Of a stretch of DNA of 64,000 nucleotides, positions 58,280 through 64,000 are shown one piece after another. Position 1 is the first letter of the stretch. Every line of letters begins with the position of its first letter. Source of the DNA: Halorussus vallis (lineage in GTDB: Archaea; Halobacteriota; Halobacteria; Halobacteriales; Haladaptataceae). The translations under genes and the position numbers were made by a program. The stretch spans positions 1,922,001-1,986,000 of the forward strand of contig NZ_CP100000.1 in the NCBI RefSeq assembly GCF_024138165.1. The letters run 5' to 3'. Below the pieces are notes generated by a model. It saw only the letters and a program-made list of their open reading frames with translations. It was not told where the DNA came from and ran no database searches.

Positions 58280-59596
58280 ATGACCGACGTGGACCGCGCG
58301 CTCGGCGCGGCGTGGATCGACGACTACCCCTGGGAGTTCATCACCCGACTGACCGAGATCGGCGACCGGATGGGCGGCCACCCCGGCGAGCGCCGGGCGG
58401 CCGAACTGGTCGCGGAGGGGTTCGAGCGGGCGGGCGCCCGTGAGGCGACCGTCGAGTCGTTCGAGATGCGCCGCTGGACGCGGGGCGACGCCGAACTGGC
58501 CGTCACCGACCCCGTCGAGCGCTCGTTCGAAACCATCGCGTTGCCGTACTCGCCGTCGGGCGAGGTCCGGGGCGAACTCGTCGACGCGGGCCACGGCACG
58601 CCCGAGGAAATCGACGAACACGACGTGTCGGGCAAAATCGTCGTCGCCTCGACGACCACCCCGCGCGGGTCGCGGTTCGTCCACCGGATGGAGAAGTTCG
58701 GCCACGCCGCCGCGGCGGGCGCGGCGGCGTTCGTCTTCCGGAACCACAAGCCCGGCCAACTCCCGCCGACGGGGGCGCTCGAGTTCGACGCGGAGGCCGC
58801 GATTCCGGGCGTCGGCGTCAGCATGGAGACGGGCGACTGGCTCACCGAGTACGCGGAGCGCGGCGCTCGCGCCGCGCTCCGCGTGGAGGCCGACACCGAC
58901 CGCGGGACGGGCCACAACGCCCACGCCCTTCTGGGACCCGACACCGACGACGAGATCGTCGTCGTCGGCCACCACGACGCCCACGACATCGCCGAGGGCG
59001 CGCTCGACAACGGCTGTGGCATCACGACCGTCGTCGCCGCGGCGCAGTTGCTCGCCGACATCGACCTCGACACGACGGTCAGGGTCGCGGGCGTCGGCTG
59101 CGAGGAGATCGGCCTGCTCGGCGCGGAGGCGCTGGCCGAGCGCCTCGACCTCGATTCCGTCCGCGCCGTCGTCAACGTCGACGGCGCGGGGCGGTTCCGG
59201 GACCTGCGGGCGCACACTCACGGCTCGGAGACGATTCGGGAGGTGGTCAAGACGGTCGCCGACGAGGCGAACCAGCCGATAGACGTGCGCGACCAGGTCC
59301 ACCCGTTCAGCGACCACTGGCCGTTCTTGAAGCGCGGCGTGCCGGCGCTCCAACTCCACAGCGAGAGCGGCGAGCGGGGCCGCGGATGGGGCCACACCCA
59401 CGCCGACACCCGCGACAAGGTCGACGACCGAAATATACGGGAGCACGCGATACTGACCGCCCTGCTCGTCCGGGAACTCGCCGCGACCGACGAGGTGCCC
59501 CGCCAGAGCGCCGAGAAGGTCGCCGGGAACCTGCAGGCGGGCAACTACGAGGAGGGGTTGCGCGCGGCGGGCATCTGGCCCGAGGGCTGGGAGTAG
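58280..59596 (+). CDS. M28 family zinc aminopeptidase with PA-type insertion
   Basis: 438 residues from ATG 58280. The core metal ligands are seen in VVVGHHDAHD (His and Asp), ALDNGCGITTVV (Asp), VGCEEIGLLGAEAL (Glu pair) and HPFSDHWPFLKRG / HTHADTRDK (late His/Asp). A protease-associated-like insertion occupies about residues 95-190 (VSGKIVVASTTT, AAGAAAFVFRNH). There is no signal peptide, so it is probably cytoplasmic, acting as an aminopeptidase or carboxypeptidase on peptides, together with PepF upstream. A T-rich TATA-like stretch (CCTTTTTT) is about 25-33 bases before the start. Confidence 0.9.
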   Translation: MTDVDRALGAAWIDDYPWEFITRLTEIGDRMGGHPGERRAAELVAEGFERAGAREATVESFEMRRWTRGDAELAVTDPVERSFETIALPYSPSGEVRGELVDAGHGTPEEIDEHDVSGKIVVASTTTPRGSRFVHRMEKFGHAAAAGAAAFVFRNHKPGQLPPTGALEFDAEAAIPGVGVSMETGDWLTEYAERGARAALRVEADTDRGTGHNAHALLGPDTDDEIVVVGHHDAHDIAEGALDNGCGITTVVAAAQLLADIDLDTTVRVAGVGCEEIGLLGAEALAERLDLDSVRAVVNVDGAGRFRDLRAHTHGSETIREVVKTVADEANQPIDVRDQVHPFSDHWPFLKRGVPALQLHSESGERGRGWGHTHADTRDKVDDRNIREHAILTALLVRELAATDEVPRQSAEKVAGNLQAGNYEEGLRAAGIWPEGWE

Positions 59597-59746
59597 CGCC
59601 GAACGACTCCGATTTCCGCTACACCCTTAGTTTCGTCTTGTCAAACTCTTGTTCTTATCGCGCGGTCCGGTAATCGCATCCACGATACCGACGCGATACC
59701 TTAGACCATTGTTAACTACCAGCAGACGGTGTTGGGTATCGTTACC

Positions 59747-61594
59747 ATGGGGCGAGAAAATCGCACGGACGCGATTCGGGGAATCAGCCGGCGACGACTC
59801 CTGGCGGGACTCTGCACGGGTGCGGTCGCCACGGCGACCGTCGGGGACCGTGCAGTCGCAACCGAACGCAGGTCGCAGAACGCGCCGGAACCGGGCAAAC
59901 GGATAACGAACGCGCGACGAATCGGAACGCGAGACGTCTCTGACTACGACTACAAGGCGCTGTGGTCGTACCGCAAGCGCAAGTCGTTGGAGGTGTTGCT
60001 CTCCGACGCTCGCGTGAACGAGGTCGCTCGCGACTGGATCGGGGCGTTCGAGGCCTACGACCCGCTGACCAACCACCTGGATTCGATCAGCGTCCAGGGG
60101 ACCACCGACATGAGCGCCGAAGGAACCGTCGCGTCCGGGACGTTCGACGTCACGGCGAACGACCGGCAGGTCGCCTACGGTCTGGTCGACCGTCGAACCG
60201 ACGAGTTGGTCGCTCTACAGCTCACTGAACCGGAGGACGTCACGTGGGAGCGGAGCTTCGGCGGTCAACCGGGCCGACGCCGCCACGAGTTCGTGCTGTC
60301 CAAAGAACGGGTCTGGCAGCACCTCGCGAACCGGGAGTGGTACCCGCTGGTCAAGGTCGCCGAGAGTATCACCGGATACGCTGACTACCCCCACGGGGCG
60401 GTCACGCCCACCGCGTACTTCTTCAAAGACGACGGGAAGCTCTCGGTCCTGAGCGCGTTCCTCGACGTGCGGAATCCGGACGACCCGAAGCTACTTGACG
60501 TCACCGTCGTCGACCGGTTCGTCGAACACCCGGCGCAGGAGATCGCGCGGTCGATCACGCCCAACGGCGGGACGCGACTCGGACGGATTCCCGAGATTCC
60601 CGAAGATAAGCGGCCGCAGATCACCGGTGTACGGGGGTACCACAACATCGAGCAAGTTTCCCGGACTATCGACCGAGCGGGATGGAACGTCGAGTGGACG
60701 CCGCCGACCACCCAGGGCGCCGAGGTCGCGGCCGGATTCAACGGCAAGCCGGTGTTCGCGAAGGTCGCACCGTACGTCACCTTCACCGGCTACGACCTGC
60801 CGCGGCGGAACGGCCGAAGCACGGCGGAGTGGCTGTTCCCGAACGACGAACCTGTGTTCAGCGGCGAACTCCTCTACTGGGACATCCACAGCCAGTCGTT
60901 CGGCGGACCGGGCGTGCTGAGCCTCACGTCGTATCCCAAGACCGGCCGGCGTCCCGAGGGGTTCCGGTTCCGGACGCACTTCCACACTGGAGCGCTACCG
61001 AACGCGGTCGACTTCCACTCCGGGCACCGGTTCGGCCCGTACAACTACCACATCTCCTACGAGTTCTACGGAGACGGCGTCTTCAGGCCGGTGTGGCAGC
61101 GCCAGGGACCCGGGTACGTGACGGAGTTCATGTTCGAGCGCGAGCGCAAGAACGACGGTCCCGTCCAGTTCTACGTCTCCGCGTGGGCGATAGACGTGAC
61201 GCCCGGCACCGCGAACGGCGTCCGAACCAGGGTCTTCGACGGCCAAGAGTGGACGACGCCGGAGTCGGAGTTCTACCTCCAGGGCAACGAGCACTCGGTC
61301 GTCCAGTTCTCGAACCCGAACGGCTCCGAAACCGTCTCGATTCCGCTCGACGAGACGAAGGAGATGGTGGTGGTCCGCAAGCGGGCCGGCGAAATCGGAG
61401 AGGCGACCAGGGTCGAGAACATGGACGCGGAACTCGCGTTCTACCACCCCGCGCAGTACGTGAGCGGCGACCCGATTCAAGGCGAGCGGGTGTACGCCTG
61501 GTTGCTACTCGAAGCGCCGACGTACGAACTGCCGCACTCCGCGGGCGTCACTACCTACTCCGCGTTCGGGGATATCGGCCTGCAGGGGTACTGA
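59747..61594 (+). CDS. Tat-exported protein with weak copper amine oxidase-like C-terminus
   Basis: 615 residues from ATG 59747; an upstream GTG (59729) is an alternative. The Tat signal is GISRRRLLAGLCTGAVATATV. The C-terminal half reads GPYNYHISYEFYGDGVFRPVW near residue 432, similar in form to the topaquinone NY-D/E motif region of copper amine oxidases. Near the end is YVSGDPIQGERVYAWL. However, Asp/Glu after NY is His here, and the copper His triad is not clearly placed. It might oxidise extracellular amines, which would suit the amine island at 10-29 kb, but this is a weak inference. An unusual count of Arg, Tyr and Trp gives it a less acidic profile than cytoplasmic neighbours. Confidence 0.6.
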   Translation: MGRENRTDAIRGISRRRLLAGLCTGAVATATVGDRAVATERRSQNAPEPGKRITNARRIGTRDVSDYDYKALWSYRKRKSLEVLLSDARVNEVARDWIGAFEAYDPLTNHLDSISVQGTTDMSAEGTVASGTFDVTANDRQVAYGLVDRRTDELVALQLTEPEDVTWERSFGGQPGRRRHEFVLSKERVWQHLANREWYPLVKVAESITGYADYPHGAVTPTAYFFKDDGKLSVLSAFLDVRNPDDPKLLDVTVVDRFVEHPAQEIARSITPNGGTRLGRIPEIPEDKRPQITGVRGYHNIEQVSRTIDRAGWNVEWTPPTTQGAEVAAGFNGKPVFAKVAPYVTFTGYDLPRRNGRSTAEWLFPNDEPVFSGELLYWDIHSQSFGGPGVLSLTSYPKTGRRPEGFRFRTHFHTGALPNAVDFHSGHRFGPYNYHISYEFYGDGVFRPVWQRQGPGYVTEFMFERERKNDGPVQFYVSAWAIDVTPGTANGVRTRVFDGQEWTTPESEFYLQGNEHSVVQFSNPNGSETVSIPLDETKEMVVVRKRAGEIGEATRVENMDAELAFYHPAQYVSGDPIQGERVYAWLLLEAPTYELPHSAGVTTYSAFGDIGLQGY

Positions 61595-61608
61595 GACGGC
61601 CGTCTCAG
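61591..61608. terminator. 18-bp perfect palindrome across the stop codon
   Basis: CTGAGACGG/CCGTCTCAG has no loop and overlaps the TGA of the Tat protein gene. It lies between convergent genes, so it may help end both transcripts. Confidence 0.4.
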
Positions 61609-61639
61609 CCGGCATCCCCCGCTCACACTCCGCTCGCGT

Positions 61640-62434
61640 TCACTCGACTCGCTGGAGCACTTCGTCCGCTACGCGCGCGCCGGTCGCCCGCTCCTCCCAG
61701 AGTGACTCGAACACTTCTCGCGCGCTCTCGGTGGCCGCGTCGTCGACCGAGAACTCCAGTTCCGGATACTCCACGTCCACCAGCACGAGCGGCGCCGCCG
61801 GCGCGGGCGCGACTCCTTCGGGCCCGGTAACCGGTTCGGGGCCGAGAACGCGCGCGACCTTCCCCAACTCGGCGTCGCCGGACGCCACCGCGTGGACGAG
61901 CGAGACGACCCTGCGGACCATCTCGCGGGCGAACCCGCCGGCTCGAAGGCGGAACACCAGGTAGTCGCTGTCCCGCGACACCTCGCCGCGTAGCTCCCGT
62001 ACGGTGTTCTCGTCGTCCGACGTGAGGTTCCGGAAGTCGTTCTCGCCGCGGAGTTCTGCGAGCGCCGATTCCGCACGTTCGAGGTCTGCGTCGGGCGCGT
62101 ACAGGTGGTAGACGTACTCTCGATACTCGGCGTGGTGAGTCGCGTGGAAGCCCGCGGGCGCGTCGGCGCCGGCCCACGCCCGAATCGACGCCGGGAGTTC
62201 GCTGTTGAACGCCCGGGGCGTGAGCCAGTCGGGACACGCGAAAGCGACGGTCTGAGCGACCGCCGAGACGCCGGCGTCGGTCCGGCCCGCCGCGGCGTAG
62301 CCCTCGGGCTTTCCGTCGGCGACGCCGAGACGCCCGAGCGCGGTGAAGATACGTCCCTCGACCGTCGGCACGTCGGGTTGGCGCTGGAAGCCGTGATAGG
62401 GGCGACCGTCGTACGCGACCCGGAACGCTCGCAT
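61640..62434 (-). CDS. truA: tRNA pseudouridine(38-40) synthase TruA
   Basis: 264 residues from ATG 62434. RVAYDGRPYHGFQRQPDVPTVEG at the start and the catalytic Asp in AAGRTDAGVSAVAQ (near 53) are standard. FRLRAGGFAREMVRRVVSLV near 165 is the conserved C-terminal motif. It converts uridines 38-40 of tRNA anticodon arms to pseudouridine. The protein is somewhat short because of halophilic loop trimming. Convergent with the Tat protein gene; a hairpin-rich 297-bp gap separates it from the SHOCT gene upstream. Confidence 0.93.
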   Translation of the reverse strand: MRAFRVAYDGRPYHGFQRQPDVPTVEGRIFTALGRLGVADGKPEGYAAAGRTDAGVSAVAQTVAFACPDWLTPRAFNSELPASIRAWAGADAPAGFHATHHAEYREYVYHLYAPDADLERAESALAELRGENDFRNLTSDDENTVRELRGEVSRDSDYLVFRLRAGGFAREMVRRVVSLVHAVASGDAELGKVARVLGPEPVTGPEGVAPAPAAPLVLVDVEYPELEFSVDDAATESAREVFESLWEERATGARVADEVLQRVE

Positions 62435-62645
62435 GGTGCTCAACTCGGTGTCGGCGGCGGAGGTACTTAGTTTGGCGGAAGGCGCGTCCACCGGAACGTC
62501 TCGACCGCAACCACGGATACCAATGCGACACCGGAGACACTGCCGAACGTTCAAGTACGAAGCCGCGGCCAACCCGCCCCGTGACGTAGCACTCGCCGCG
62601 GAGGGTTCCGCGATTGCACGGTACGTCCCTCCGCGATTCGCTCTT

Positions 62646-62686
62646 CGAGACGCGGGCGGAGACCGAGCGTCTCCGCCCGCGTCTCG
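62646..62686. terminator. Perfect 18-bp hairpin after the SHOCT gene
   Basis: Stem 62646-62663 with 62669-62686 (outer bases CGAGACGCGG / CCGCGTCTCG) and the five-base loop CGAGC. It lies 45 bases after the stop of the SHOCT gene and upstream of truA. Probable terminator. Confidence 0.6.
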
Positions 62687-62731
62687 TTCGTGCCGTCTGT
62701 TCGCCACTCTTCGGACGACCCGGGAGACGCG

Positions 62732-63112
62732 TCACTTGCGGTCGAACGCCCGCTCCCTCGAACCGGCCGCCTCGACGTTCTCGGTTTCCAGCAGTCGTTC
62801 GAGGCGGCGCTCGAACTCGTCGTGGGTCAGTTCGCCGTCGGCGTAGCGCGAGCGGAGCCTCGCCACCGGTTCGTCCGACGCGGGCGTTTGGTCGGCCCGG
62901 GCGCCGTCGCTCTCGTTCTCGCTCTCGACTATCGGCAACTTCTCTCCGATGAGCGCGACCAGCGGGACGGCGATGAAGAAGCCGAGGACGAAGATGCTCG
63001 GGACGAGGAACTCCAGGCCCAGCACCGCCGCGAACGCCGTCAGCCCGAACGTCAGGACGGTCAGGACCAAGAGCAGTCGACTCTTCTCGAACTGCAACGA
63101 ACGCTGGTTCAT
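62732..63112 (-). CDS. Membrane protein with C-terminal SHOCT domain
   Basis: 126 residues from ATG 63112. Two hydrophobic spans, LLLVLTVLTFGLTAFAAVLG and FLVPSIFVLGFFIAVPLVAL, lie in the first 60 residues. An acidic linker follows, then the short helical SHOCT domain (PVARLRSRYADGELTHDEFERRLERLLE, seen as RYADGELTHDEFERRL) near 95-122. Such proteins are common in haloarchaea; the SHOCT piece is an oligomerisation-like motif of unknown role. It lies 45 bases downstream of hisS on the same strand. Confidence 0.85.
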   Translation of the reverse strand: MNQRSLQFEKSRLLLVLTVLTFGLTAFAAVLGLEFLVPSIFVLGFFIAVPLVALIGEKLPIVESENESDGARADQTPASDEPVARLRSRYADGELTHDEFERRLERLLETENVEAAGSRERAFDRK

Positions 63113-63157
63113 GGTCGGCGCTACGAGGGACGCCGACAAAAAGATTCAATCTCGCAA

Positions 63158-64000
63158 CTACTCGAAGTCCTCGTAGGTCGGCCGGTGCTCGTCTTCGGGC
63201 GGGAAATCGTCGACAGGCACCTGGGTCTGGTCGCCGGAGGCCATGTCCTTGATCGTCACGTTCCCGTCGGCGAGGTCCTGCTCGCCGACGATGACAACCG
63301 TCTCGGCGTTGACGGAGTCGGCGTAGTCGAGCTGTGCGCTGAAGCTCCGCCCCGAGACGTCCGTTTCGACGACGAAGCCGCGCTCGCGTAGCTCGCGGGT
63401 GATTTCGGACGCGACGTCGCGGGTGTCGCCGACCTGCAGGACGTAGTAGTCGGTCGTCGCCTCCTCCTCGGGCCAGACGCCCGCGCGCTGACAGAGCAGC
63501 GAGAGCGGCGCGACCCCCGGCGCGACGCCGACGGCGGGCGTCGGCTGACCGCCGAAGCTCTCGATGAGGTCGTCGTAACGACCACCGCCGAACACCGACC
63601 GCTTGACCTCGCCGGTCGAGTCGAAGCACTCGAAGACGACCCCGGTGTAGTAGTCGAGGCCGCGCGCGGTCCGGAGCGAGAGTTCGCAGTACTCCCGCGC
63701 GCCGAAGTCGGCGGTCGCCGCCAGGACGTCCTGGAGGTTCGTGACCGCCGCCTCGACGCGGTCGGTGCCCGCGAACTCGATGAGGTCGTCCAGATCTTCC
63801 TCGCTCTTGTCGAGCAGCGCGTCGAACTGCTCGGCCTGGTCGTAGGAGAGGCCGGCGTCGTTGAGCAGGCCGTGGTATTCGGCTTCGTCGACCTTCTCGC
63901 TCTTGTCGACCGCGCGGATCGCCGCTCGAGCGTCCACGTCGGCGTCGAACGATTCGAGCAGGCCGCCGAGGATGTCGCGGTGGCTGACCCGGAACTCGAA
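63158..64000 (-). CDS. hisS: Histidyl-tRNA synthetase, C-terminal part (runs off the window)
   Basis: 281 residues of the 3' part; the 5' end is beyond base 64000. The class II motifs are present: ARGLDYYTGVVFE (histidine-binding), GGRYDDLIESFGG, and AVGVAPGVAPLSLL (motif 3). The anticodon-binding domain follows from DYYVLQVGDTRD to the end. It charges tRNA-His in the cytoplasm. The reading frame is open to the window edge, starting FEFRVSHRDILGGLLES. It ends 45 bases before the SHOCT gene. Confidence 0.95.
   Translation of the reverse strand, partial: FEFRVSHRDILGGLLESFDADVDARAAIRAVDKSEKVDEAEYHGLLNDAGLSYDQAEQFDALLDKSEEDLDDLIEFAGTDRVEAAVTNLQDVLAATADFGAREYCELSLRTARGLDYYTGVVFECFDSTGEVKRSVFGGGRYDDLIESFGGQPTPAVGVAPGVAPLSLLCQRAGVWPEEEATTDYYVLQVGDTRDVASEITRELRERGFVVETDVSGRSFSAQLDYADSVNAETVVIVGEQDLADGNVTIKDMASGDQTQVPVDDFPPEDEHRPTYEDFE

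Noticed and set aside
1-64000. CRISPR arrays, insertion sequences, prophage or rRNA/tRNA genes
   Set aside because: No regularly spaced repeats, transposase, integrase, phage structural genes or stable RNA sequences were found on either strand.

Overview
The window is a chromosomal segment of a haloarchaeon (class Halobacteria). It is very GC-rich and encodes strongly acidic proteins. Many genes have a TATA-like box 25-35 bases before the start codon, as expected for leaderless mRNAs. Archaeal marker genes are present: aIF2-gamma, Rpo7, Spt4, S24e, S27ae, a Kae1-Bud32 fusion, PAN and a GTP-dependent dephospho-CoA kinase. Export signals are also haloarchaeal in style: Tat signals, lipoboxes, a PGF-CTERM tail and the HalOD1 domain. 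Genus cannot be fixed from the sequence. I see no rRNA, tRNA, CRISPR array or intact insertion sequence.

Layout. (1) 0-10 kb: mixed metabolic and envelope genes, namely a lipoprotein, an MBL hydrolase, a Gfo/Idh/MocA oxidoreductase, an acyl-CoA synthetase, an exported trypsin-like protease, a CPA antiporter fused to TrkA domains, and a HalOD1 protein. (2) 10-29 kb: a large catabolic island. The minus arm holds a carbon-nitrogen hydrolase, an Lrp/AsnC regulator, a guanidine-hydrolase-fold protein lacking the expected nucleophilic Cys, two class III aminotransferases and an FAD amine/amino-acid oxidoreductase. The plus arm holds a complete spermidine/putrescine-type ABC importer (two permeases, binding protein, ATPase), two aldehyde dehydrogenases, a saccharopine/lysine-6-dehydrogenase-like enzyme, a methylmalonate-semialdehyde-type CoA-acylating dehydrogenase and a tungsten aldehyde ferredoxin oxidoreductase. 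The arms diverge from a 134-bp region with two AT-rich palindromes, one over each promoter. The set reads as import and stepwise oxidation of a di-, poly- or omega-amino compound to CoA esters. The exact substrate is not determinable here. (3) 29-48 kb: small hypotheticals, a VOC protein, a Tat-exported PQQ-type sugar dehydrogenase, a thiolase, an Agl23-like membrane protein, an AAA ATPase, an alpha/beta hydrolase, a cupin, a PhnP-like MBL enzyme, an ASST-like exported protein, a duplicated-domain lipoprotein, YqeC, UspA, a PD-(D/E)XK-like protein and a winged-helix/zinc-ribbon regulator. (4) 48-64 kb: a conserved information-processing block (aIF2-gamma, PIN, Rpo7, Spt4, DPCK, S24e, S27ae, Kae1-Bud32), then PAN, PepF, an M28 peptidase, a Tat protein weakly like copper amine oxidases, TruA, a SHOCT protein and the 3' part of hisS.

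The most unusual signals are in intergenic DNA. Two families of structured repeats each occur twice: family A at 45134-45246 and 58038-58157, family B at 33119-33306 and 51704-51908. Both families show conserved unpaired segments and stems whose paired bases change together. A third element (26837-27161) is a 325-bp imperfect inverted repeat. Copy B1 is also flanked by a 34-bp duplication of the thiolase 3' end. These look like uncharacterised haloarchaeal RNA-like or non-autonomous elements and are the best candidates in the window for something undescribed.
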